Below are positions 1-5,739 of a stretch of DNA of 15,738 bases, piece by piece (the stretch's first letter is position 1; every line of letters starts with the position of its first letter). Both the position numbers and the translations under genes were made by a program. The stretch is from Anaerolineae bacterium (GTDB taxonomy: Bacteria; Chloroflexota; Anaerolineae; Aggregatilineales; UBA3940), in contig JADZAD010000087.1 of the NCBI GenBank assembly GCA_020852775.1, positions 1 through 15,738 on the forward strand. The letters are read 5' to 3'. The notes beneath the pieces are model-generated. The model was not told the origin of the DNA, made no database searches, and worked only from the letters and a program-made list of their open reading frames with translations.

Positions 1-641
1 ACGTTCGCCAGCGTCTCGACGTTGTTGATCACCGTCGGCTTGTTGTAGAGCCCCTGGTTCGCCGGGAATGGCGGACGTAGGCGCGGCTGGCCGCGTTTCC
101 CTTCGAGGGACTCCAGCAGGGCAGTTTCCTCGCCACAGATGTACGCCCCCGCCCCGCGGTGGGTGTAGACTTCGCAGTTCCAGTCGCCACCGTTGATGTT
201 CCGGCCAATGAAGCCCTTCGCGCGGGCTTCCTCGACAGCGCGGTCAACAGTATCCGCGATGTCCCAGTACTCACCACGGATGTAGATATACACCGCTTCG
301 GCCTGGATCGCGTAGGCGCAGATCAGCGCCCCCTCAATGAACTGGTGGGTGTTGCCTTCCATGATCTGGCGGTCTTTGAACGTCCCCGGTTCGCTCTCAT
401 CAGCATTGACGGCGACGTACTTGGGAAAGACATCCTTCGGCACGAAGCTCCACTTCACGCCAGTCGGGAAGCCTGCGCCACCGCGCCCACGCAGCCCCGA
501 GGCCTTGACTATATCAATCACAGCATCCGGGGCCATCCCCAGCGCCGCTTTGAGGCCCTCATAGCCGCCGTTGGCCAGGTACACGTCGATCTTGTGAATA
601 TCAGGAACATCAAGGTCTCTGAGGAGGATGTGCTGTTCCAC
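1..641 (-). CDS. nuoF: NADH-quinone oxidoreductase subunit F (NuoF), 5' part only
   Basis: NuoF is the peripheral-arm subunit of complex I that binds NADH and FMN and takes the hydride from NADH. The window holds the first 213 codons; the family is usually about 430 residues, so the C-terminal half with the N3 [4Fe-4S] cysteines lies beyond the left edge. Visible motifs are GRGGAGFPTGVKW (residues 52-64), NADESEPGTFKDR (79-91) and GAGAYICGEETALLESLEGK (163-182), the FMN/NADH-binding core of the family. The start is GTG at 641: the frame meets a TGA upstream with no ATG in between, and an AGGAG lies about 10 bases before the GTG. It follows the acetyltransferase gene by 74 bases on the same strand, so it is probably on the nuo transcript. 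Confidence 0.96.
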   Translation of the reverse strand, partial: MEQHILLRDLDVPDIHKIDVYLANGGYEGLKAALGMAPDAVIDIVKASGLRGRGGAGFPTGVKWSFVPKDVFPKYVAVNADESEPGTFKDRQIMEGNTHQFIEGALICAYAIQAEAVYIYIRGEYWDIADTVDRAVEEARAKGFIGRNINGGDWNCEVYTHRGAGAYICGEETALLESLEGKRGQPRLRPPFPANQGLYNKPTVINNVETLAN

Positions 642-715
642 TACCTTACTCTCCTGGGCGGGGCAACATGCCCCTGCCTTACAAATAACAGCCTGTCAAT
701 CGAAGCGTTGCGTTC

Positions 716-1165
716 TCAGGCGTCCGGTGATTGCCGTTTGCTGACGTAGTGCATCCCCGGCCATTCGAGATAGCCTGCTGAGACGAACAGCGTCAGTGAC
801 GCGACGTTGTCCGGTTCAATCAGGGCCGCGATAACCGTGATGCCCTGTGCTTTCAACTGATCTTCCGCGGCCCGTATCAGCCGCCTCCCTACGCCCTGCC
901 GCTGGTAGTCCGGATGTACCGCCAGCCGGTTGATCCAGCCCTTGCGCGTGTCGTGCGTAGTCAGTGTCACCCCGACCAGGGTCCCGTTCGGGGCCTGTGC
1001 GCCGATGGCCTGCTGCACACCGAGCGCCATCTGCTGCGCGAAGGCGTCCTGCGCGTCCCGCCCAGCAGGCTTGATGTGCAGGCCGGCGGCTTCCCACAGG
1101 AGCATGATGCGCGGGTAGTCCGCCGCACCCAGCCGGACGATCTCCAGCGACGCCTCTCCGCTCAT
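716..1165 (-). CDS. GNAT-family N-acetyltransferase inside the nuo operon
   Basis: A 149-residue protein of the GCN5-related N-acetyltransferase superfamily, which moves an acetyl group from acetyl-CoA to an amine (small molecule, protein N-terminus or lysine). Motif A is clear: LAVHPDYQRQGVGRRLI at residues 81-97, with the pyrophosphate-binding Q/R-x-x-G-x-G as QRQGVG (88-93). The following EPDNVASLTLFVSAGY (117-132) is the usual motif B region. It is a single GNAT domain of normal length with no fusion. Its ATG directly abuts the nuoE stop codon (TAG-ATG, no gap), so translation is probably coupled to nuoE. This is not a complex I subunit. The substrate cannot be read from the sequence; acetylation of a complex I or metabolic protein is only a guess from location. 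Confidence 0.9.
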   Translation of the reverse strand: MSGEASLEIVRLGAADYPRIMLLWEAAGLHIKPAGRDAQDAFAQQMALGVQQAIGAQAPNGTLVGVTLTTHDTRKGWINRLAVHPDYQRQGVGRRLIRAAEDQLKAQGITVIAALIEPDNVASLTLFVSAGYLEWPGMHYVSKRQSPDA

Positions 1166-1666
1166 CTAGTGGGTATAGGGCTTTGAAGCCTCGTGTTCCC
1201 GGCGCAGATCGTCGATCAGCTTCTTCGCCTTCTCGAGGGTCATGTCCTCGTGGAAGTGGAAGTTATCCTGCATGACGGGTGCGCGATGGCATGCGCCAAT
1301 GCACATCACGTTCTCGACGGTGAAGAGGCCGTCCTCGGTCGTCCCGTGGTTCTCCACGCCGAGGTGCTCGCATACCTGCTGGCTGAACGCCTCTGCGCCC
1401 TTGAGTGCACAGGGCAGGTCGGTGCAGATATAGAGCAGGTGCTTGCCCTTCGGCTCGTCGTAGTACATCGTGTAGAAACCTACGATACCGTGCACATGCG
1501 TCTCGTCCACCCCGACGATCCCGGCGATCTCCCTGACCGCCTCATCGGTGATGTGCCCGTACTCCTGCTGGGCGATGTAAAGCAGCGGCATGACCGCTGA
1601 TCGCCTGTCGGGGTATTTGGCAAGGTGCCTGTTTATCTCGTCTGCGTGCGTATCCATTAAGGCCAT
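1166..1666 (-). CDS. nuoE: NADH-quinone oxidoreductase subunit E (NuoE, 24 kDa [2Fe-2S] subunit)
   Basis: NuoE carries the N1a [2Fe-2S] cluster beside the FMN of NuoF in the NADH module of complex I. The 166-residue product has the expected N-terminal helical bundle (with HGIVGFYTMY near 59-68) and a thioredoxin-like ferredoxin domain. All four cluster ligands are present: C81 and C86 (CTDLPC) and C122 and C126 (CIGAC). Length is typical of the family. The start is the ATG at 1666; a second ATG three codons later (1657) is possible, and neither has a strong Shine-Dalgarno. It lies 56 bases after nuoD and its TAG abuts the acetyltransferase ATG. Confidence 0.96.
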   Translation of the reverse strand: MALMDTHADEINRHLAKYPDRRSAVMPLLYIAQQEYGHITDEAVREIAGIVGVDETHVHGIVGFYTMYYDEPKGKHLLYICTDLPCALKGAEAFSQQVCEHLGVENHGTTEDGLFTVENVMCIGACHRAPVMQDNFHFHEDMTLEKAKKLIDDLRREHEASKPYTH

Positions 1667-1722
1667 TAGTCCGCTGCCTTGTGTCGTTGTAAGGGTTGGT
1701 TCAGAATCCGGGCTGCTGCCGC

Positions 1723-3000
1723 TTACCGGTCGCAGTCGCCCAGTGTGAAGTCGGCGCTACCGACGATCGCAACCAGATCAGCGAGCATTGAGCCGCGGGT
1801 GATTTCACTCATAGCCTGCAGGTTGTAGAACGATGGCGTCCGGAAATGGACGCGGTAGGGCTTTGATCCCCCGTCCCCGGCCAGGTAAACGCCCAGCTCA
1901 CCCCGCGGCGACTCAACCCGAACGTAGACCTCGCCCTGAGGGGCTTTGAAGCCTTCCGTCCACAGCTTGAAGTGATGGATCACCGCTTCCATGCTGGTGC
2001 CCAGTTCCGCGCGCGGCGGTGGCACGAACTTGCGGTCCTCACTGCGGAACGGGCCATCCGGCAGGATGCGAAGCGCCTGCCGGATGATCCGGAGCGACTC
2101 ACGCATTTCACCCATACGGACCATATACCGGTCGTACACGTCACCGTTGCTGCCGAGCGGCACATCGAAGTCGAAGCGCTCATAGCCGGTGTAGGGCTGG
2201 GCCTTGCGGATGTCAAAGTTGATCCCTGATCCGCGCATCAGCGGCCCACCCAGGCTCCAGCGCTGGATCGCCTCGGGTGTGATCACGCCTGTCCCCCTGG
2301 TACGGTCGATGAAGAAGGGGTTGGCATTCAGCAGCCGCTCATAGTCATCCAGCTTATAGGGCAAATAATTGATGAACTTGCGCAGTGCCGGGATGAACTC
2401 GTCGGTCAGGTCGCGCCATACGCCGCCGGGGCGGATGTAGCTGCCCATCATGCGCTGCCCACCGACCATCTCGAACAGGTCCAGGATCTGCTCGCGGTCG
2501 CGGAAAGCGTAAAGCATGACGCTGGTCGCACCGAGGTCGAGGATGTGGGTGGCAAGCCACACGAGGTGGCTCGAGATCCGCTGCAGTTCAGCGATGATCA
2601 CACGGATAATCTGCGCCCGTTCCGGCACGTCCAGATCGACGAGCTTCTCAATTGCGAGGCAGTACGCCAGGTTGTTCCCGAGGTTGTTGAGATAGTCGAT
2701 CCGGTCAGTCATGACCAGCGCCTGCTCGAAGTTCTTATTCTCCATGTTCTTCTCGATACCGGTGTGCAGGTAACCGATATCGGGAATACAACTGACGATG
2801 TTCTCACCGTCCAGTTCGAGCAGCAGACGCAGCACCCCGTGAGTGCTGGGATGCTGCGGGCCCATGTTCAGCAGCACTGTCTCGCCGGTCAGCGCACGCT
2901 CGCTGACCAGATTCTTGATCTGGTCGAGCGCGATCTCCACGGTGCGGCGATCGGTGTCAATTGTAGTAACGTGAGTTCGCTCATCAGGCGTCAAGCTCAT
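1723..3000 (-). CDS. nuoD: NADH-quinone oxidoreductase subunit D (NuoD, 49 kDa subunit)
   Basis: NuoD forms, with NuoB, the quinone-reducing site at the foot of the peripheral arm of complex I. It is related to the large subunit of [NiFe] hydrogenases but lacks the metal-site cysteines. Signature segments seen include LNMGPQHPSTHGVLRL (about residues 44-59), HTGIEKNMENK, LGNNLAYCLAIEKL and GGPLMRGSG, and the protein ends in the family's usual GxxDR form (LGDCDR). The ATG at 3000 (425 residues) is preferred because the protein then begins close to the usual start. An in-frame ATG at 3039 would add 13 residues rich in Pro and Arg that are not typical of the family. Neither has a strong ribosome binding site, so the start is uncertain. 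No frameshift is seen. Confidence 0.96.
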   Translation of the reverse strand: MSLTPDERTHVTTIDTDRRTVEIALDQIKNLVSERALTGETVLLNMGPQHPSTHGVLRLLLELDGENIVSCIPDIGYLHTGIEKNMENKNFEQALVMTDRIDYLNNLGNNLAYCLAIEKLVDLDVPERAQIIRVIIAELQRISSHLVWLATHILDLGATSVMLYAFRDREQILDLFEMVGGQRMMGSYIRPGGVWRDLTDEFIPALRKFINYLPYKLDDYERLLNANPFFIDRTRGTGVITPEAIQRWSLGGPLMRGSGINFDIRKAQPYTGYERFDFDVPLGSNGDVYDRYMVRMGEMRESLRIIRQALRILPDGPFRSEDRKFVPPPRAELGTSMEAVIHHFKLWTEGFKAPQGEVYVRVESPRGELGVYLAGDGGSKPYRVHFRTPSFYNLQAMSEITRGSMLADLVAIVGSADFTLGDCDR

Positions 3001-3057
3001 CGCTGGTATCCGTTCTACACGTGCCGGCCCTGGAACCATCCCGGCGGGCGCACGTTG

Positions 3058-3579
3058 TTACTCGCGAGGTGAAGGCTTCTGGTCTTTCACCCGGTCATAG
3101 TTGAAAGAAAACTGAACTTCCTCGTAGCCAAGCGGGTAGTCCTTACGCAATGGGTGGCCTGTCCAGTCGAAAGGCATCAGGATGCGGCGTGGATCCGGGT
3201 GGCCTTCAAAGGCAACCCCGAACATGTCGTAGACCTCGCGCTCCGGCCAGCCTGCCGAGGAATACACGTCTGTCAGAGTCGGTACACGCGGGCTGTCTTC
3301 TTGCAGGTAGACTTTCAACCGGATCGTCAGGTTCTGCGAGAGTGAGAACAGGACGTAGCTCACGGCGAAACGTGGCTCATCCGGGTAATAGTCGATCCCG
3401 CCGATGTCGCTCAGGATGGTGAACTCCAGCCCGTCGGCGTCGCGGCAGAAGCGGGCTACCTCAGCGATCTTCGCAGGCTCGATGACCAGCGTGTATTCCC
3501 CACGGAACTCAACAACATCCTGCACTACATCCGGGAATTGCGCCTTGATACTCTCGATAACGGACTGGTAGTCACTCAT
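3058..3579 (-). CDS. nuoC: NADH-quinone oxidoreductase subunit C (NuoC, 30 kDa subunit)
   Basis: NuoC is the 30 kDa-type subunit that packs on NuoD and NuoB in the hydrogenase-like connecting module of complex I. It has no cofactor of its own. The 173-residue product has the family signature near its C-terminal end: EREVYDMFGVAF (113-124), HPDPRRILMPFDW (127-139) and HPLRKDYPLGYE (142-153). It is a stand-alone gene, not the NuoCD fusion of enterobacteria. The start is ATG 3579, with AGGA about 9 bases upstream. It sits 39 bases after nuoB and 57 before the chosen nuoD start. Confidence 0.96.
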   Translation of the reverse strand: MSDYQSVIESIKAQFPDVVQDVVEFRGEYTLVIEPAKIAEVARFCRDADGLEFTILSDIGGIDYYPDEPRFAVSYVLFSLSQNLTIRLKVYLQEDSPRVPTLTDVYSSAGWPEREVYDMFGVAFEGHPDPRRILMPFDWTGHPLRKDYPLGYEEVQFSFNYDRVKDQKPSPRE

Positions 3580-3618
3580 AGTGTGATCCTGTCAGCGCCG
3601 GTGGCTGTGTGCCACGGC

Positions 3619-4143
3619 CTAGCGGGTGAAGACCTTCTCCTGCATGACCTTCTCATGCAGCGTCATAATACCGTGCAGCAGTTGCTCCGGGCGCGGCGGA
3701 CAGCCGGCGACGTACACATCGACCGGGACGATCTCGTCCACCCCCTGCAGGATGGCGTAGTTATTGAAGATGCCACCACAACTCGCGCAGTCGCCCATGG
3801 CGATCACCCACTTCGGGGCAGGCATCTGGTCATACAGGCGGCGCAGCACGGGGGCCATCTTACGGGAGACACGCCCGGCGACGATCATCAGGTCGCTCTG
3901 GCGTGGTGAGGCCCGCATGAGTTCCATGCCGAAACGCGACATGTCGTAGTGGGAGGCCTGGGTTGCCATCATCTCGATGGCGCAGCAGGCGAGGCCAAAC
4001 AGCATCGGCCACATCGCGCGGGTGCGGCCCCAGTTCACAGCCTGATCGAGCGTAGTGGTGACAACGCCAAACGAACCAGTCTTCTGGCCCTGGGCAACCC
4101 CGGCCCGGGGCAGGGTCGTTGTCGGATTCTGCGCTACTCCCAT
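3619..4143 (-). CDS. nuoB: NADH-quinone oxidoreductase subunit B (NuoB, PSST subunit, N2 cluster)
   Basis: NuoB holds the N2 [4Fe-4S] cluster that gives electrons to quinone. All four ligands are present, numbered from the chosen ATG: the tandem C53-C54 (LACCAIEMM), C119 (GDCASCGG) and C148 (AGCPPRPE). The spacings of 66 and 29 residues match those I know for Thermus Nqo6. The ATG at 4143 gives 174 residues and has a strong GGGAG seven bases upstream. A GTG at 4164 would add seven residues but has no comparable site. With the chosen start the gene overlaps the end of nuoA by 10 bases, indicating translational coupling. Confidence 0.96.
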   Translation of the reverse strand: MGVAQNPTTTLPRAGVAQGQKTGSFGVVTTTLDQAVNWGRTRAMWPMLFGLACCAIEMMATQASHYDMSRFGMELMRASPRQSDLMIVAGRVSRKMAPVLRRLYDQMPAPKWVIAMGDCASCGGIFNNYAILQGVDEIVPVDVYVAGCPPRPEQLLHGIMTLHEKVMQEKVFTR

Positions 4144-4493
4144 TCGAGCGCTCCCTTCTTCCACTCATACAACAAGCCGATCGTAAGCACGAACACGAAA
4201 ATCCCCGAAACGATCAACCCATATATCCCGAGCGGCCGGAGTGCAACCGCGTAGGGCAGCAGGAAGATCACCTCGACATCGAACAGGATGAACAGCACGG
4301 CCACCAGGTAGAACTTGATCGGCACGCGGCGCACTGCCGGGCCGATCGGGGTCATGCCGGATTCATATGGGGCAAGCTTCTTGGCCGAGGGACGGCGCGG
4401 CCCTAAGATCGTGGAGAGGAATACGACAATGAGGCTCAAAACAGACGAAATTGCAATCAGTATCCCGATTGCGATGTACTGGTCGGCTACCAC
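4134..4493 (-). CDS. nuoA: NADH-quinone oxidoreductase subunit A (NuoA, membrane subunit)
   Basis: NuoA is a small three-helix membrane subunit that helps tie the peripheral arm of complex I to the membrane arm near the quinone cavity. The 119-residue product has predicted membrane helices at about 7-29, 61-83 and 89-109. It keeps the conserved loop YESG (43-46), the acidic pair in helix 2 (FDVEV, D72 and E74) and the terminal YEWKKGALEW. The start is GTG 4493, which is preceded by GAGGAG at a spacing of 8 bases. The frame stays open back to 4586, but that extension is basic, unlike NuoA, and overlaps the predicted leader. It is the first gene of the nuo operon. Confidence 0.95.
   Translation of the reverse strand: MVADQYIAIGILIAISSVLSLIVVFLSTILGPRRPSAKKLAPYESGMTPIGPAVRRVPIKFYLVAVLFILFDVEVIFLLPYAVALRPLGIYGLIVSGIFVFVLTIGLLYEWKKGALEWE
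4151..4155 (-). promoter_or_regulatory. Ribosome binding site that fixes the nuoB start
   Basis: GGGAG on the minus strand, seven bases before the ATG at 4143 and inside the last codons of nuoA. It favours this ATG over the GTG at 4164 and implies coupled translation of nuoA and nuoB. Confidence 0.7.
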
Positions 4494-4501
4494 GTTGATC
4501 T

Positions 4502-4507
4502 CTCCTC
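4502..4507 (-). promoter_or_regulatory. Ribosome binding site that fixes the nuoA start
   Basis: GAGGAG on the minus strand, eight bases before the GTG at 4493. It is the strongest Shine-Dalgarno match in this stretch and selects the 119-residue form of NuoA over longer in-frame forms. Confidence 0.75.
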
Positions 4508-4577
4508 GATTCCGGACGGAGGGGTAGAGCCTTTTGCGCTTCGCCGGGCTGAGAATCCCGGACAGGCAGAATAAATC

Positions 4578-4595
4578 TTGTGGCAAAAGTCACAA
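4578..4595. promoter_or_regulatory. Rex-like operator (18-bp inverted repeat) over the nuo start site
   Basis: TTGTGGCAAAAGTCACAA is an imperfect 18-bp inverted repeat with perfect TTGTG/CACAA ends; a further C/G pair extends it to 4577-4596. The known operator of Rex, the repressor that senses NADH/NAD+, is TTGTGAA-N4-TTCACAA; the site matches 11 of the 14 specified positions with the correct spacing. It lies just downstream of the predicted -10 of the nuo promoter, over the expected start of transcription, where a repressor would act. The core TGTGG-N6-TCACA is also a 9/10 match to the CRP/FNR-type consensus TGTGA-N6-TCACA, so a CRP-family regulator is the main alternative. No regulator gene is in the window. 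Confidence 0.5.
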
Positions 4596-4599
4596 GGCT

Positions 4600-4628
4600 A
4601 TGGTAGCACACTCGACCCCAAGTTTCAA
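4600..4628 (-). promoter_or_regulatory. Predicted sigma-70-type promoter of the nuo operon
   Basis: Read on the minus strand: -35 TTGAAA (4628-4623, 5 of 6 consensus), a 17-base spacer, and -10 TACCAT (4605-4600, 4 of 6) preceded by TG-C, an extended -10. The expected start of transcription is near 4592-4594, giving a leader of about 100 bases before nuoA. Its -10 abuts the inverted repeat at 4578-4595. Confidence 0.5.
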
Positions 4629-4641
4629 TATCTGAACAGGG

Positions 4642-4670
4642 TTGCAGTTTACCCGGATACACCCTATGAT
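4642..4670 (+). promoter_or_regulatory. Possible promoter of the divergent nuclease-helicase operon
   Basis: TTGCAG (4642-4647, 3 of 6), a 17-base spacer and TATGAT (4665-4670, 5 of 6) could drive the plus-strand operon, with a start near 4677. It lies immediately beside the nuo promoter, so the two would be back to back. If correct, the ATG at 4666 is inside the -10 and cannot be the start of the first nuclease. Confidence 0.35.
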
Positions 4671-4707
4671 AAACCAGAATCCCACTGAAAGTTACGATAC
4701 TTCACCT

Positions 4708-5715
4708 ATGTTTGCAGATAATCTCGTGGTATTGGACAGGATGACACTGGAGGCGGTGGAAGCAGAACTCAACCGCCATACCACTGAACAGATTCTACCT
4801 GATGACTACACGCGCTTCACCTGGTCACACAGCCGCCACCAGGTCTTTTCGCGCTGCCGCCGGCAGTATTACCTGAACTACTATGCCTCGCGCCGGGTGC
4901 GCCAGAGCAAGCGCCCGGTGGTCAGCGCCGCGTGGTGGCTCAAGCAGTTAACCTCGCTGAACGCGTGGATCGGGACGGTCGTGCACCGGGCGGCGCAGCA
5001 TGTGATTGCCAATCATATCAAGGGGCGCCTCGCGGAGCCTGAAGCGGTGGTAGTTGCCACCGCCCTGCTGGATTACCAGGGCGGGCTCGCCACATCACGC
5101 CGCTGTACACGCCATGACGGCGACTGGGTGCTGCTGATGGAGCACCACTACCCGGACATACAACCACCGGATGAGGATTCCGGCATGGTGCGCGTCGAGG
5201 AACTCGTACACGCCCTGCTCGAAAGCGAGACACTCCGGTGGGTACTCTCCCTGCCCCCGGAGGCGATCCGCGAGGCTGACGACGGCTTTCGTTACTTCAT
5301 GCTTGAGGAAGCGGGAGGGTTCGAGCAGGTTAAGTGCTTCGCCGTGACCGACGTACTGACCATTGCGGACGGGCAGGCGACGATCATCGACTGGAAGACG
5401 GGTGGTGCGGAAAAGGAAAGCAGCCGGCTGCAAACCGGTGTATACCGCCTCTATGCCCACCGGGTGTACGGCCTGCCTGAGGCGAACATCGGCACCCGCA
5501 TCGTCGATGTGAACAGCGGGCAGGCAGTGGCAGGCCCGGAGATCGGGGTAGCCGAGGCTGAACAGTATGTCCGGTCGAGCATCGCCGAGATGGTCGGCCT
5601 CATGGAGGACACCCGCTATAACACTGCCGCCATCGCGGACTACCCGATGACGGATGACCTGAACACCTGCCAGGGGTGTGGCTTCCGGCGCATCTGCTGG
5701 CGGCACACGGCCTGA
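4708..5715 (+). CDS. PD-(D/E)XK nuclease with predicted Fe-S cluster (RecB/Cas4/AddB-nuclease type), first of two
   Basis: A stand-alone RecB-family nuclease domain of about 335 residues, expected to cut DNA with a divalent metal. Motifs in order, numbered from the ATG at 4708: GTVVH (H93), TDVLT (D215), IIDWKTG (D228, K230) and the QxxxY motif QTGVY (Q242, Y246). A cysteine in SRCRRQYYL (C50) and three near the end, CQGCGFRRIC (C321, C324, C330), give the C...C-x2-C-x5-C pattern of the [4Fe-4S] staple known in AddB and Cas4. Other in-frame starts exist (TTG 4642, ATG 4666, ATG 4741); 4708 fits the predicted promoter, but no start has a good ribosome site. It opens a run of co-directional genes, and the next begins 25 bases downstream. 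It resembles Cas4, but no cas gene is near. Confidence 0.85.
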   Translation: MFADNLVVLDRMTLEAVEAELNRHTTEQILPDDYTRFTWSHSRHQVFSRCRRQYYLNYYASRRVRQSKRPVVSAAWWLKQLTSLNAWIGTVVHRAAQHVIANHIKGRLAEPEAVVVATALLDYQGGLATSRRCTRHDGDWVLLMEHHYPDIQPPDEDSGMVRVEELVHALLESETLRWVLSLPPEAIREADDGFRYFMLEEAGGFEQVKCFAVTDVLTIADGQATIIDWKTGGAEKESSRLQTGVYRLYAHRVYGLPEANIGTRIVDVNSGQAVAGPEIGVAEAEQYVRSSIAEMVGLMEDTRYNTAAIADYPMTDDLNTCQGCGFRRICWRHTA

Positions 5716-5739
5716 GCCTTCGCGGAGGGCGATTCGAGT

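Noticed and set aside
660..674. Small hairpin GGGGC/GCCCC between the acetyltransferase gene and nuoF as a terminator
   Set aside because: The stem is only 5 bp and no T-run follows on the minus strand. nuoF begins shortly after, so termination here is unlikely.
159..749. A 196-codon plus-strand open frame at the left end
   Set aside because: Antisense to nuoF, which has unmistakable FMN/NADH motifs.
4543..4562. CCGGG/CCCGG inverted repeat in the nuo leader as a riboswitch or attenuator
   Set aside because: It is a lone 5-bp stem with an 8-base loop, no T-run and no recognisable aptamer; chance is sufficient.
4708..5715. Calling the Fe-S nucleases Cas4
   Set aside because: The motif set is shared by Cas4 and AddB-type nucleases. 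No cas1, cas2, effector gene or CRISPR repeat is visible, and the neighbours are helicases.
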